Shown one piece after another: positions 8,794 through 18,202 of a DNA stretch of 56,923 nucleotides. The DNA is from Acidimicrobiia bacterium. Lineage in GTDB: Bacteria; Actinomycetota; Acidimicrobiia; Acidimicrobiales; Bin134. A model generated the notes under the pieces. It was not told the origin of the DNA. It ran no database searches and was given only the letters and a program-made list of their open reading frames with translations. Within the stretch, counting starts at the first letter, position 1. Each line of letters begins with the position of its first letter. The DNA is taken from contig JAJECA010000012.1 in the NCBI GenBank assembly GCA_022822265.1, forward strand, positions 1-56,923, written 5' to 3'. The position numbers and the translations under genes were made by a program.

Positions 8794-9811
8794 GTAGGTC
8801 GGTCAACGATGCGATGTCGGGATCCACGTAAGCACCATCGGCCTGAATCTGCTTGTCGTCAAGCCAAACAGACGGATTGAGCACCACACCGTCAGAGTGC
8901 GCTGGCGAGCCGTACTCACTTGCGCCAATACCAATCTGTACGCATCCGAAGACTCTCTCGTCTTCCAAAATTCGTCCTGTGGGACGCTGCACCCCGGGAT
9001 TGAACCCATAGCAGAAGTGATCGAACAGAAATGCCTCTGCATGGCCGAAGGATCGGAACCACTGCTCGTACAACTTGGCCTCAGGCCCGCCTGAGAACTC
9101 TGTCGCGTACCCGTCTACAAAGTTCAAAACGATCGGTTGGTGCAACAGCCCGAGGCTTTCGGGAGGCCATGCGGCCCCGTCGAACACCAGGGTGCCGCAG
9201 ACCGACTCTCGCACGACCATGCATCCCGACTGGCCGCCCAGCATCTGAGGCCAGCCACCATCTGCTGGCGGATCTTCCCAAAATGGGTCGCCAGCGGGGT
9301 CAACGGCCATCGTCAAGTCGCAACCAGCCGGGTTGGTCAGCCGCAGCGTCTTAGCCGCCTGAGACCTCTGGTAGAGCAGGGTCTTCACTTCCTCTAGCAG
9401 CGCGTTGTCCACCTTGCCAATGGTCCGAATCATCATGTCCACGTCCATGCCCGTGAGTTCCAAGTACACGCAGCCCGCGTCGATGGCTCCGTGGTACGCA
9501 TCGCTGTAGAGGTGGTATCCGACCGACAAGTTGATCCAATGACGGGCGCTCCGCGCCGCACCCGCCACAAGCTCCGGAGCCGGTCCCATAGGAGCAACCT
9601 TTGGATAGGTCATGACGGTGGGACAGGCACCGAGGGAGTGGGCCATAGCCGCTGTGGCTCGGGCGACGCGCTGATCAGAATGGCTGTCTGCCGTGATGAG
9701 CACCTGGTCACCTGGTGCTACCGGGCGCACTTCGGTGAGCAGCACTCGAGCTGCATGGTGCAATTCGAACTCGGCGAATTCGGGGGTCGCTTCAGTTCCG
9801 GTAGTGGTCAT
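8780..9811 (-). CDS. M29/NicX-superfamily metalloenzyme (leucyl-aminopeptidase-like)
   Basis: A 343-residue protein of the superfamily that holds M29 aminopeptidases and 2,5-dihydroxypyridine 5,6-dioxygenase (NicX). The C-terminal half carries DHFCYGFNPG and PAHSDGVVLNPSVWLD, equivalent to the His and His-x-Asp metal ligands of NicX. The N-terminal half has a Rossmann-like GDQVLITADSHSDQRVARA. No signal peptide is present, so it is cytosolic. It is divergent from nothing nearby and is followed upstream, after a 77-bp gap, by the Lrp-type regulator gene on the same strand. Peptidase or ring-cleaving activity cannot be decided from sequence; database annotation usually says aminopeptidase. Confidence 0.7.
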   Translation of the reverse strand: MTTTGTEATPEFAEFELHHAARVLLTEVRPVAPGDQVLITADSHSDQRVARATAAMAHSLGACPTVMTYPKVAPMGPAPELVAGAARSARHWINLSVGYHLYSDAYHGAIDAGCVYLELTGMDVDMMIRTIGKVDNALLEEVKTLLYQRSQAAKTLRLTNPAGCDLTMAVDPAGDPFWEDPPADGGWPQMLGGQSGCMVVRESVCGTLVFDGAAWPPESLGLLHQPIVLNFVDGYATEFSGGPEAKLYEQWFRSFGHAEAFLFDHFCYGFNPGVQRPTGRILEDERVFGCVQIGIGASEYGSPAHSDGVVLNPSVWLDDKQIQADGAYVDPDIASLTDLLIPG

Positions 9812-9888
9812 GGAGCCTCCTGGGCGTTCGTATAGGTCATTGAGACAACTCCTGGGGTCAGACGCTGAGGGTCCGGCGAGGCCAAGGG

Positions 9889-10407
9889 CTATCTCGACTG
9901 CTTGCGCTTGGCCGACCCGAGCCCGTCACTTGTCGCTGCGGTCCCCAGTCCGTTGAGCAGCCCGCTGATGTTGTTGCTGGACTCGTAGTTGATTTCGGTA
10001 ACCAGATAGGAGGTCACGGACACCACGCCGTCGATGGCTTGGATCTCCTTGTGTAGTACTTGATCGAGGTGGGCCACGTCGCGGCAGAAGGCGTCCACCA
10101 TGATGTCGTGGTCCCCGGCCAGGGTGGCGATGTAGCCGGTGGCGTCGAGGGCGGCAAGCTCCTCGGTCACTTGTTGAATGGCATCAGGCGTGACCCTCAG
10201 CAAGAACGTGGCAGTTAGGCCTATGCCTACTCGGCTTGGATCGAGCCACACCCTCAGGTGCAGCGCGCCCGACTCTCGCATGGCCGTGATTCGGTTACGG
10301 GCTGTGCTAACCGAAACTCCCACGGCCCTCGAGATCTCGCTGTAGGTGGAGCGAGCGTCATCGCTGAGTACCCGGAGAATCGCCCGGTCCAAGTCATCTA
10401 GGTGCAA
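9889..10407 (-). CDS. Lrp/AsnC-family transcriptional regulator
   Basis: A 172-residue feast/famine regulator. The N-terminus is a classic Lrp winged helix: LDDLDRAILRVLSDDARSTY followed by the recognition helix VSVSTARNRITAMRESGAL. Residues about 65-145 form the RAM ligand-binding domain, with the GDHDIMVDAFCRD strand-helix. A basic tail ends KRKQSR. The gene is divergent from the peptide-importer operon, with 118 bp of AT-rich DNA between them, and probably controls it in response to an amino acid. The start ATG at 10407 leaves no alternative upstream. Confidence 0.93.
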   Translation of the reverse strand: MHLDDLDRAILRVLSDDARSTYSEISRAVGVSVSTARNRITAMRESGALHLRVWLDPSRVGIGLTATFLLRVTPDAIQQVTEELAALDATGYIATLAGDHDIMVDAFCRDVAHLDQVLHKEIQAIDGVVSVTSYLVTEINYESSNNISGLLNGLGTAATSDGLGSAKRKQSR

Positions 10408-10525
10408 AATTCACACGATTCTTGATAGAAAACTGCAAAAGTATCGAGATTTTTGACATATAACTCCAATTTATGCAAGCTAATAGTCGTCCTTGAGGCT
10501 CCGGCATCGACCGAGGAGAGATTCC
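10408..10525. promoter_or_regulatory. AT-rich divergent control region, lrp-like gene / peptide ABC operon
   Basis: The 118-bp intergenic stretch is much richer in A and T than the surroundings. It holds a TTGACA at 10453-10458 pointing to the importer, with a TAATAG at 10481-10486 at too wide a spacing to be sure of. TGCAA occurs three times in the region, at 10403, 10434 and 10474 (the first overlaps the start of the regulator gene), on the same strand. These could be half-sites for the divergent Lrp-type protein. A GAGGAGAG ribosome site sits just before the importer start. Confidence 0.45.
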
Positions 10526-12211
10526 ATGAAGTTCAGACGCATTCTGGCCATGCTGTCAATCTTGGCACTGTTGGCATCTGCCTGTGGAGACGATGACGAC
10601 GACGCAGTGGGCGAACCGACCCCACTAGCAACCGAAGTCCCCGCAGGCGATAGCAGCGGAGAGGGCGGTAGCTCTCCAACCGAGGCCCCCGGGGAAGTGG
10701 GCGAGGCGCCAGATGACACCGCGCCACAAGAGGTCGAAACAGACCAGAGCGCGGGTCGCTTTGTGTATGCCAGCGCCTTCCCATTTGTAGACCTCGACCC
10801 ATCTTCGGCGTTCTCTGCCGAGCACATCGTGTTGCAAAATGTCTATGAGACGCTGACCAGGTTTAACCCGCCAGGATCATCAGAATTGCTGTCCCCAGGT
10901 CTTGCCGTGGAATGGGAGTCGAACGACGACGCCACCTTCTGGACGTTCAAGCTGCGCGACGGCGTCATCTTCCACGACGGCTCGCCATTCAATGCCGAAG
11001 CAGTGAGGGCTTCGCTCCAGAGAACCATCGATTTGGGACTTGGCGCCGCGTACATATTCCTGCCGATCGAATCTATGGAGGTCGTGGATGACCTGACGAT
11101 CTCCTTCAGCCTGGCGTGGCCTGCCCCGCTCGACCTCGTCATGTCGTCTGCCTTCGCGGCATTCATCATGAGCCCTGAGTCTGTCGGGCAAGACAGCCAA
11201 TGGTTCAACGAGGGGAATGGCGCCGGCACCGGGCCGTACATCATCGAGTCTGTATCGCCCAACGAGAACGTGATCCTCGTACGCAACAACGACTACTGGG
11301 GCGGATGGTCCGCAGGACAATTCGACGAAGTGGAGCTCCGCATCGTCGAAGACCAAGTGTTGGCCGAGCAGATGATACGAAGCGGAGATGCCGACTTCAC
11401 GTTCAATCTGCCGTTCGACTCCTACGCCTCTCTGGATGGTGTTGAGAGCCTCTCGGTGGTCCGAAGCTTGTCGATGACCAACTTGTTCGGCCTGTTGAAC
11501 AATGTTCGCCTGTCGGCTGAGGTGCGCGAGGCCCTCGTGACCTCTTTCCCCTACCAGGATGTGGTGGAGAACCTGTACGGAGGTGAAGCCACCAGAGCGG
11601 TTGGGCCGGTTCCGCAAACCGTCTGGGGCGCTGCCGACGGATCGAGCTTGCCCCAGACCGATCTCAACCGAGCCGCCGCGATCCTCTCTGATGCCGGAGT
11701 CGAAGACCTTACCTTGACCTATAGCTATGACGTCGGTGAGGTGGAGCAAGAGCAGATTGGAGAAGTGTGGAAGGCCGGTCTGGCTGAAATAGGCGTAGAC
11801 CTCGTGCTAGAGCCCCTCACGTGGGATGCCCGCTGGGAGATAGCGCAAGGCGACCCAGCCAGCGCACAGGACATCTACACCATGTTCTGGTATCCGACAT
11901 ACGTGACGCCCACTGACTTTCTCTACTCTCTTTTCCGTACAGAAGAATTTCCGTTCTTCAATTTGGGCTACTACAGCAACCCGGATTTCGATGTGCTGCT
12001 CGACTCGGCCGACGCGACCAGCGGCACCGACGTCGATGCAGCGATCGAAATGTTCCGCGACGCACAGGACATCCTCATCGAAGACCATGCCGCGGTGTTC
12101 ATGCTGGATGTGCCCAGCGTTTCGGTGATCCGCGCCGATATTTCCGGCTATACGCCGAATCCCGCCTACGCCAACGTGGTTTGGTTCTACGATCTGAGGC
12201 GTACCGGATAG
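10526..12211 (+). CDS. Peptide/nickel-type ABC importer, substrate-binding lipoprotein
   Basis: A 561-residue family 5 solute-binding lipoprotein. The signal peptide ends in lipobox LASAC (Cys20), followed by an acidic linker GDDDDD and a Pro/Ser/Glu-rich spacer. The mature part has family segments: LDPSSAFSAEHIVLQNVYETL, WTFKLRDGVIFHDGSPFNAEAV near 140-160, GTGPYIIESVSPNENVILVRNNDYWGG split by a hinge, and a C-terminal PTYVTPTDFLYSLF region. It would deliver oligopeptides or similar solutes to the permeases encoded next. The ATG at 10526 has a good ribosome site; a longer frame starts at 10493 but lacks a signal peptide. It is the first gene of a five-gene operon. Confidence 0.93.
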   Translation: MKFRRILAMLSILALLASACGDDDDDAVGEPTPLATEVPAGDSSGEGGSSPTEAPGEVGEAPDDTAPQEVETDQSAGRFVYASAFPFVDLDPSSAFSAEHIVLQNVYETLTRFNPPGSSELLSPGLAVEWESNDDATFWTFKLRDGVIFHDGSPFNAEAVRASLQRTIDLGLGAAYIFLPIESMEVVDDLTISFSLAWPAPLDLVMSSAFAAFIMSPESVGQDSQWFNEGNGAGTGPYIIESVSPNENVILVRNNDYWGGWSAGQFDEVELRIVEDQVLAEQMIRSGDADFTFNLPFDSYASLDGVESLSVVRSLSMTNLFGLLNNVRLSAEVREALVTSFPYQDVVENLYGGEATRAVGPVPQTVWGAADGSSLPQTDLNRAAAILSDAGVEDLTLTYSYDVGEVEQEQIGEVWKAGLAEIGVDLVLEPLTWDARWEIAQGDPASAQDIYTMFWYPTYVTPTDFLYSLFRTEEFPFFNLGYYSNPDFDVLLDSADATSGTDVDAAIEMFRDAQDILIEDHAAVFMLDVPSVSVIRADISGYTPNPAYANVVWFYDLRRTG

Positions 12212-12242
12212 CGGGTCTTCGGACCGCGGATCGGACGCGGAC

Positions 12243-13271
12243 TTGAAAAGGATTCTGAGCGGAGGCAGTGCCAACTACCTCCTGAGACGGCTGGTGTCGA
12301 GCCTGCTGGTGATTCTCGGCGTGGTCACTATCACGTTCGTGGTGTCGAGATTGGTGCCCTCCGACCCTGCTTCGTTGTATGCGGGAGCGCGTGCCCGTCC
12401 CGCACAGGTTGAGCAGGTTCGTCAAGACTTGAACCTGGACGCTCCGCTCATGTCGCAGTATGTCTCGTACATCGGCGATCTGCTGCGGGGGGATTTCGGC
12501 ATTTCCTTTGCCACTAAGCGACCGATTGCCCAAGACCTGCGAAGGTTTCTTCCTGCAACCCTCGAATTGGCCTTTGCTGCAACTGCGCTGTCGATGCTCG
12601 TGGGGATTCCAGCCGGAGTAGCGGCTGCGGCCCGTCGGCACCGCCCTTCCGATACCTCTCTTCGGCTGTTCGCGGTGCTGGGAGTGTCGGTGCCGGTCTT
12701 CTGGTCGGCACTACTGCTGCAATTGTTCTTCTCCTCAAAGCTGGATTGGCTGCCGCTGGCGGGTCGCACCGACGCCACCACCTCGTTCAACGAAGTGACC
12801 GGATTCTTCCTGGTGGATGCGGTGCTTTCCGGCAGTTGGTCGAACGTGGCCGATGTCGCGGCGCACTTGGTGCTACCGGTGGCGGTGATGGCGGCCTACC
12901 CCTTGGGCTTGACCATCAGGCTCATTCGCGGCGCCATGCTCGAAGTGCTCGGCGCTGACTACATCGAGGCGGCAACGGTGGCGCAAGTCCCGAGGAGTAC
13001 CGTGCTGTCTCGCTTGGCCCTCAAGAATTCGCTGCTGCCCGCGCTGACGATTCTGGGGTTGACGTTTGCCTACTCGGTGTCGAGTGCATTCTTGGTGGAG
13101 GCTGTGTTTGCCTGGCCGGGTTTGGGCAAATACCTGACTGATGCCATCGTACGTGTCGACTTCCCGGTCATCACCGCCGCGGCCATGGTCATTGCCGTGG
13201 TGTATGTGGCTGTGAACTTGATCTTGGATCTCGTCCAATCCTGGCTGGATCCCCGAGTGCAGTTGAGTTGA
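12243..13271 (+). CDS. Peptide ABC importer permease, DppB type
   Basis: A 342-residue integral membrane permease with six predicted spans. The N-terminus has the DppB/OppB hallmark: LLRRLVSSLLVILGVVTITF then RLVPSDPASLYAG. The EAA-type cytoplasmic loop is EAATVAQVPRSTVLSRLALKNSLLPAL, split around residue 245-270, which docks the ATPase. The start is TTG at 12243, 31 bp after the binding-protein gene; no better start lies in frame. It pairs with the next gene as a heterodimeric channel. Confidence 0.93.
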   Translation: MKRILSGGSANYLLRRLVSSLLVILGVVTITFVVSRLVPSDPASLYAGARARPAQVEQVRQDLNLDAPLMSQYVSYIGDLLRGDFGISFATKRPIAQDLRRFLPATLELAFAATALSMLVGIPAGVAAAARRHRPSDTSLRLFAVLGVSVPVFWSALLLQLFFSSKLDWLPLAGRTDATTSFNEVTGFFLVDAVLSGSWSNVADVAAHLVLPVAVMAAYPLGLTIRLIRGAMLEVLGADYIEAATVAQVPRSTVLSRLALKNSLLPALTILGLTFAYSVSSAFLVEAVFAWPGLGKYLTDAIVRVDFPVITAAAMVIAVVYVAVNLILDLVQSWLDPRVQLS

Positions 13272-14194
13272 TGGACGCCGAACGGCCACCTGCTCGACGC
13301 TTCAGATTGGGCAAACTCGCAAGGAGTAGCCGGTTGACTGCTCCAGGCGGTGCTGTGTGGTACTTCATGCGCAGTCGGCTAGGGGTCGCGGCGGCGGCAG
13401 TGTCCATCTTGTTTATCGTGGCTGCGCTGCTCGCTCCCTGGCTCACCCCTTATGCAGACGCGGGACGCGGAGTGCCAGATTTGTCCATTCGACTGCAATC
13501 ACCGAGCTGGTCGCATTGGCTGGGCACCGATGATTTGGGCCGGGACGTGCTTGCCCGGCTCCTCTTCGGTGCTCGCACTGCTCTGGTGGTTGCATTCGGA
13601 GTAGTGGTGCTGTCAGTGGTTGTCGGGGTAATCGTGGGAGCGGTGGCAGGGTACTTCGGACGGTGGGCCGACGAGATTTTGATGCGAGTCACCGACATGT
13701 TCTTGGCCTTTCCCCCGCTGCTTCTAGCCGTGCTGGTGGCGGCCGCGTTGGGCGCCAGCCTTCGCAACACTGTCATTGCCATCGCGGTCTCTTGGTGGCC
13801 GTGGTATGCCCGGCAGGTTCGGGCTCAGGTGCTGAGCCTGCGCGAGCGGCCCTATGTGAGGGCCGTGCAGGCTATTGGAGTTCCTCGCCGACGAATCATC
13901 GCACTTCATATCGTCCCCAATGCCCTTTCACCGGTGTGGGTCCAGGCCACTGCTGATTTGGGCGCTGCGGTATTGACCGCCGCGGGCTTGAGTTTTGTGG
14001 GGCTCGGCCCGCGTCCTCCCACTGCTGACTGGGGCACGATGATCTCAGAGGGCCGCCAGTATGTGCTGTCTGGGCAGTGGTGGATTGCTGGCTTCGCCGG
14101 GGTGGCCATTGTGTTGGTGGCCATGGCTTTCAATCTGGCGGGCGATGTCGTTCGAGATGTAACCGATCCCAAGACCCGCCAACACCTGTCATGA
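13271..14194 (+). CDS. Peptide ABC importer permease, DppC type
   Basis: A 307-residue permease. It has the DppC N-terminal arrangement: one span (VAAAAVSILFIVAALLAPWL), a periplasmic HWLGTDDLGRDVLARLLFGAR motif and five further spans. The EAA loop reads VRAVQAIGVPRRRIIALHIVPN near 198-218. The start is ATG at 13271, overlapping the previous stop as TGATG, so translation is coupled. The ligand of the system is not given by the permeases. Confidence 0.93.
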   Translation: MDAERPPARRFRLGKLARSSRLTAPGGAVWYFMRSRLGVAAAAVSILFIVAALLAPWLTPYADAGRGVPDLSIRLQSPSWSHWLGTDDLGRDVLARLLFGARTALVVAFGVVVLSVVVGVIVGAVAGYFGRWADEILMRVTDMFLAFPPLLLAVLVAAALGASLRNTVIAIAVSWWPWYARQVRAQVLSLRERPYVRAVQAIGVPRRRIIALHIVPNALSPVWVQATADLGAAVLTAAGLSFVGLGPRPPTADWGTMISEGRQYVLSGQWWIAGFAGVAIVLVAMAFNLAGDVVRDVTDPKTRQHLS

Positions 14195-15159
14195 GCAACG
14201 CCAATGACATCGAATCTGGGCGTCTCGATCCTGCTGTTGCGATGTCGGTACAGGACTTGCATGTCACGTTCTATCCGCCGTCCGGTCCTGTACGGGCCGT
14301 TCGCGGGGTGTCTTTCGAGTTGCGCGAGGGCGAAGTTCTAGGGGTTGCCGGTGAGTCCGGCTGCGGGAAGTCGGTGCTAGTTCGGGCGCTGTTGGGACTG
14401 CTGCCCGCTACAGCAACTGTGGAGGGATCCTTGGAACTCGACGGCGAGCCGACGACATTGGACGGCGCCCTTCAGTCTGAGGCGGCACTCGTCTACCAGA
14501 ACCCGGGGGCCTCATTGAACCCGGTCTTCACAATTGGACAACAGCTTCAGTTCGTCTCGGGATCCACCGATCCAACCGAACTCAGCGGATTCTTGCTTCA
14601 GGCCGGGCTCAAGGATCCAGAGCAGTTGCTGGGCGCGTATCCGCACCAATTTTCTGGGGGCATGGGCCAGCGAGCCGCCGTCGCGCTTGCCTTGGCTCAA
14701 AGGCCCCGACTCCTGTTCGCAGACGAGCCCACTACGGCTCTAGACGTCACCACGCAGAACCAGGTTCTCGAGTTGATCGCGGAACTGCGCCAACGCCACC
14801 GGCTCTCGGTGGTGCTCATCAGTCACGATTTGGCCGTCATCAAGCGGGTGTGCGACCGGGTGATGGTGCTCTACGCCGGGCTCGTAGCCGAGACGGGAAC
14901 TACCTCGCAGGTGTTGACGTCGCCCTCTCACCCCTACACCCAGGCTCTGCTTGAGTCTGTGCCCCGACCCCAGGCTGTCGGAAAGTCGCTGGCCTCGATC
15001 CCTGGAATGGTTCCTGATGGGCGGCACGAGATTCTCGGTTGTGCATTTGCCCCTCGGTGCTCCCACGCGCACGATGCCTGCGTCACCGAGGAACCCGCAA
15101 TGAATCAACTAGCCGTCGGCCATTCCGTCCGTTGCGTGCTTTCGGATCCGACGAGATGA
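14191..15159 (+). CDS. Peptide ABC importer ATPase, DppD type
   Basis: A 322-residue ATP-binding subunit. Walker A is GESGCGKS, the signature is FSGGMGQRAAVALA, Walker B is RLLFADEPTTALD and the switch His is in LISHDLAVI. The C-terminal extension after residue 250 contains the oligopeptide/dipeptide-type Cys cluster (GCAFAPRCSHAHDAC then CVLSD), often linked to an iron-sulfur site or fold stabilisation. ATG at 14191 overlaps the preceding stop (ATGA); the longer frame upstream lies inside the permease gene. Confidence 0.93.
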   Translation: MSNANDIESGRLDPAVAMSVQDLHVTFYPPSGPVRAVRGVSFELREGEVLGVAGESGCGKSVLVRALLGLLPATATVEGSLELDGEPTTLDGALQSEAALVYQNPGASLNPVFTIGQQLQFVSGSTDPTELSGFLLQAGLKDPEQLLGAYPHQFSGGMGQRAAVALALAQRPRLLFADEPTTALDVTTQNQVLELIAELRQRHRLSVVLISHDLAVIKRVCDRVMVLYAGLVAETGTTSQVLTSPSHPYTQALLESVPRPQAVGKSLASIPGMVPDGRHEILGCAFAPRCSHAHDACVTEEPAMNQLAVGHSVRCVLSDPTR

Positions 15160-15932
15160 CCCCACTCTTGTCAATCACCGGTCTTTGCGTCGATTATCAA
15201 AGTCGACAAATTGGTGCTCGACGCTCAGCCACCGCCATCAGAGACCTGAACTTGGAGGTGTTTGCCCGCGAGACGCTGGCGGTGGTGGGCGAGTCGGGGG
15301 CGGGGAAATCGACCCTGGCCGAATCGATCGTCGGTTTGGTACGCCCCGTTGCGGGCAACATTCGTTTTGACGGGATTGAACTGATCGGACTGAGAGGCCT
15401 GCAAAGACGCAGAATCCAATCCAGGATTCAGATGGTGGCTCAGAATCCCCTTCTCTCCCTCAGTCCGAGAATGTTGGTTGCAACCCAGATTGAAGAGTCC
15501 TTGAAGGTCCACACCGATTTCAATCGCGCTCGGCGCAGGGAGCGCATTGCCGAGATTGTCGCAGCCCTGGGGTTGAGTGAGGCCGTGCTTCACCGCCATC
15601 CCCACGAATTAAGCGGAGGTCAGGCCCAACGAGCCGTTCTGGCTCGCGCCCTCGTACTGGAGCCGTCAATGATCATCTTCGACGAACCCACCTCGGCTCT
15701 GGATGTGTCGGTGCAGGCCGGAGTGCTGAACCTGCTCCAGGAGATCAAGGCCGAACTGAAGCTCACCTATCTGTTCATCACTCACGACCTCGGAGTGGCA
15801 CGGCATCTCGCCGACCGTATCGCCGTCATGCAGCACGGCGAAGTCGTAGAAGTGCAGGCGCCGCAAGCCCTCTTTGACAATCCCCGGAACCCGTACACCC
15901 GCACCCTTGTAGCCTCCTCCCTCTTGCTTTAG
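15156..15932 (+). CDS. Peptide ABC importer ATPase, DppF type
   Basis: A 258-residue second ATPase. Walker A is GESGAGKS, the signature is LSGGQAQRAVLARAL, Walker B is MIIFDEPTSALD and the switch His is in FITHDLGVA. Unlike many DppF proteins it ends soon after LFDNPRNPYTRTL and lacks the C-terminal Cys-rich extension. It overlaps the DppD gene by four bases (ATGA at 15156). The operon ends here: the convergent racemase gene stops 30 bp away, with a weak GGGGG/CCCCC pairing between them. Confidence 0.92.
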   Translation: MTPLLSITGLCVDYQSRQIGARRSATAIRDLNLEVFARETLAVVGESGAGKSTLAESIVGLVRPVAGNIRFDGIELIGLRGLQRRRIQSRIQMVAQNPLLSLSPRMLVATQIEESLKVHTDFNRARRRERIAEIVAALGLSEAVLHRHPHELSGGQAQRAVLARALVLEPSMIIFDEPTSALDVSVQAGVLNLLQEIKAELKLTYLFITHDLGVARHLADRIAVMQHGEVVEVQAPQALFDNPRNPYTRTLVASSLLL

Positions 15933-15961
15933 GGGGTTGGTGCCCACGTTCCGTCCCCCGT

Positions 15962-16738
15962 TCACCGGCGGGGGTCGATGTCGATCACAGGTTCCACGAC
16001 GGGTATCCAATCGAGCTCACGGGGCGGAACCGAGCTATATCCGCTGACACGGCTGGTAACCCAACCATGGCCTGCTCCGATCGAGGCCAAGAACTCGGCA
16101 AATCGGATTGGTGCGGTGATGGCGTCAATCACCGGCACGCCCACTCTCTTCTGAATTGTCCGGTAGAAGCCGAACTCCATCGTGCATCCCAGGATGATGG
16201 TGTCGGCTCGGTCATCAGCCACAGCGAGCTCTGCTTCGGAGAGGATGCGCCGGTGGCTGGTTTCGGGTTCGGCCTGGAAGTCATCCACGCTCATATCCAG
16301 GACTCGAAATGATGCCAGGCGATCGGCGAATCCATACTTGACTACATTCTGGTGCATTTCCGGAATCCACTTCTGACGTCCGACAAGGATGGAGAACCGA
16401 TCGCCAACCGTGGCGGCAATATGCATACAAGCTTCCGCAGGTGCAGTTACTGCCATTGAACCGGCCAGTTCGCGGGCGCCGCGTAGGAAGGGATCGTAGA
16501 AGCACCCGATCACAGCGGCGTCATAGCGCTCGATCTCAGACGCCCAGCGGATGACGCCCATGGTAGGACCGGCCACCATTGCTTCGAGAGCGTTCCATTC
16601 GAGATGCTCGGGGCCCGCGCCCGGCAGCGAGCAGACATCAATGCGCGTATCCGGTGAAGCCTCGCGGCGGAGTTCTTCGCCCATGGGCGAGTCGTCGGCA
16701 TTAGTTCCGACAGGATTGATCCACAGAATCCGTGTCAT
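15962..16738 (-). CDS. Asp/Glu/hydantoin racemase family protein
   Basis: A 258-residue protein of the two-domain racemase superfamily, which uses two cysteines for cofactor-free proton transfer. The catalytic positions are visible as VIGCFYDP (about residue 83) and ILGCTMEF (about residue 197), each in the expected loop. The N-terminus MTRILWINPVGTN matches hydantoin-racemase-like members. Relatives also include maleate isomerase and arylmalonate decarboxylase, so the reaction is open. The start ATG at 16738 gives normal family length; upstream sequence in this frame belongs to the aldehyde dehydrogenase gene, only 8 bp away on the same strand. Confidence 0.85.
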   Translation of the reverse strand: MTRILWINPVGTNADDSPMGEELRREASPDTRIDVCSLPGAGPEHLEWNALEAMVAGPTMGVIRWASEIERYDAAVIGCFYDPFLRGARELAGSMAVTAPAEACMHIAATVGDRFSILVGRQKWIPEMHQNVVKYGFADRLASFRVLDMSVDDFQAEPETSHRRILSEAELAVADDRADTIILGCTMEFGFYRTIQKRVGVPVIDAITAPIRFAEFLASIGAGHGWVTSRVSGYSSVPPRELDWIPVVEPVIDIDPRR

Positions 16739-16746
16739 TGGAAACC

Positions 16747-18198
16747 TCACTTCGTAGAGTCGTCGAGGATCATCAGGGTTTTGAGATCGCTGTGGAAGTC
16801 GAGGGCGTAGTCGCCGCCCTCCCGGCCGATGCCGGAGATGCCGCAGCCGCCGAACGGGGCGGTTAGATCGCGCACCAAGAAGGTGTTGACCCACACCAAG
16901 CCAGCCCGCACGGCTGCGCCCACCCGCTCGGCTCGGATCTGGGAGGATGTCCAAATCTGAGCGGAGAGGCCATAGTCGGTGCTGTTGGCCAGGGCGATGG
17001 CCTCGTCCTCGTCGGCGAAGGTCTGGAGAGTGAGCACCGGGCCGAATATCTCCCGCTGCACCACCTCGCTGTCGTTGGAGGCTGGTTGGATGAGCGTCGG
17101 TTCGTAGTGGAGGCTGTTCTTCACTGGCTGGCCGCCCCGCACGATGACATCGCCCGCAGCTCGGGCCCGCTCCACGAATCCGTGGACCCGGTCCCGGTGA
17201 TCGGGGTGGGCCAGCGGGGCGATGTCGGTGGTGAGATCACGGGGATCGCCCAGCACCAACGCGTCGGCGTGGTGGTGGAACCGTTCGAGGAACTCGTCTC
17301 GGACCTCGGCGTACACCAACAGCCGGGTGCCAGCCAGACACACCTGCCCGGAATCATCGAATTGCCAGGCAGCCCGGTGGGCGGCGGCGTCGAGGTCGGC
17401 GTCGGCGAACACCAGGAACGGGCCTTTGCCGCCCAGCTCGGCGGTGAACGGGACGATGTTGGCCGCCGCGGCTCGTCCGATGTGGCGGGCGGTCTCGGGC
17501 GATCCGGTGAACGTGATGCGCCGCACTCGGGGGTCGGCCACCAGCGCGGCACCCACCTCCTCGCCAATGCCTTGGACGAGGTTGTAGGCGCCGGGTGGGA
17601 AACCGGCCTCCAGGGTTAGCTCGGCCAGCAGCGCGGCCGACAGCGGCGACCATTCAGCCGGTTTGTGGATGACGCTGTTGCCCGCGGCCAGCGCGGGGGC
17701 CAACTTCCAGGTGCTGAGCATGAACGGCGCATTCCAGGGGGTGATGACCACCGCTGGCCCGGCGGGCATGCGCTGCACTTGGTTCCTCATGCTCTTGGCA
17801 TCCCAGGTGTGGTTCTCGTGCTCGGTGATCAGATCGGCGTAGGTGCGGAAATTGAGAGCGCCCCTGGCCACCAACCGCTGCTTCATCGACTCATAGAGAA
17901 AGCCCATGTCCAGGGTCTCGACCAGGGCAATTTCGTCGTTGTAAGCCTCAATCAGGTCGGCCAGCCGATGCAGGACGTCGGCCCGGTGTTCGACGCTGAA
18001 GGCCCCCCACGCCTGGAAACCCACGACGGCGGCGTCCACCGCGGCAGCGGCGGTTGCCTCATCGCCTCGGGCGATGTCGGCCAAGTGCTCCCAGCCCATT
18101 GGCGACCTCGTCTCAAATCGCCGGGGTGAGGAGACCCACTCGCCACCGATCAGATGGTCGGTCGGTACCGAGACGCCGCCGACGTCCTGGCGGGCCAC
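16747..18198 (-). CDS. NAD(P)-dependent aldehyde dehydrogenase
   Basis: A 483-residue aldehyde dehydrogenase oxidising an aldehyde to a carboxylate. Cofactor and catalytic segments: TPWNAPFML, FTGSPETARHIG, the general base in AELGGKGPF and the nucleophile in DSGQVCLAGTR. The C-terminal end is the usual APFGGCGISGIGREGG. The start chosen is GTG at 18198, just after the FAH-protein stop at 18203, because an upstream frame runs entirely through that gene. Coupling to an FAH-family hydrolase and a divergent MarR regulator recalls the 5-carboxymethyl-2-hydroxymuconate semialdehyde step of homoprotocatechuate breakdown, but the substrate is inferred. Confidence 0.9.
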   Translation of the reverse strand: MARQDVGGVSVPTDHLIGGEWVSSPRRFETRSPMGWEHLADIARGDEATAAAAVDAAVVGFQAWGAFSVEHRADVLHRLADLIEAYNDEIALVETLDMGFLYESMKQRLVARGALNFRTYADLITEHENHTWDAKSMRNQVQRMPAGPAVVITPWNAPFMLSTWKLAPALAAGNSVIHKPAEWSPLSAALLAELTLEAGFPPGAYNLVQGIGEEVGAALVADPRVRRITFTGSPETARHIGRAAAANIVPFTAELGGKGPFLVFADADLDAAAHRAAWQFDDSGQVCLAGTRLLVYAEVRDEFLERFHHHADALVLGDPRDLTTDIAPLAHPDHRDRVHGFVERARAAGDVIVRGGQPVKNSLHYEPTLIQPASNDSEVVQREIFGPVLTLQTFADEDEAIALANSTDYGLSAQIWTSSQIRAERVGAAVRAGLVWVNTFLVRDLTAPFGGCGISGIGREGGDYALDFHSDLKTLMILDDSTK

Positions 18199-18202
18199 CG
18201 AG

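Noticed and set aside
15933..15961. Bidirectional terminator between the DppF-type and racemase genes
   Set aside because: Only a GGGGG/CCCCC pairing with an 18-base loop; too weak to annotate as a terminator.
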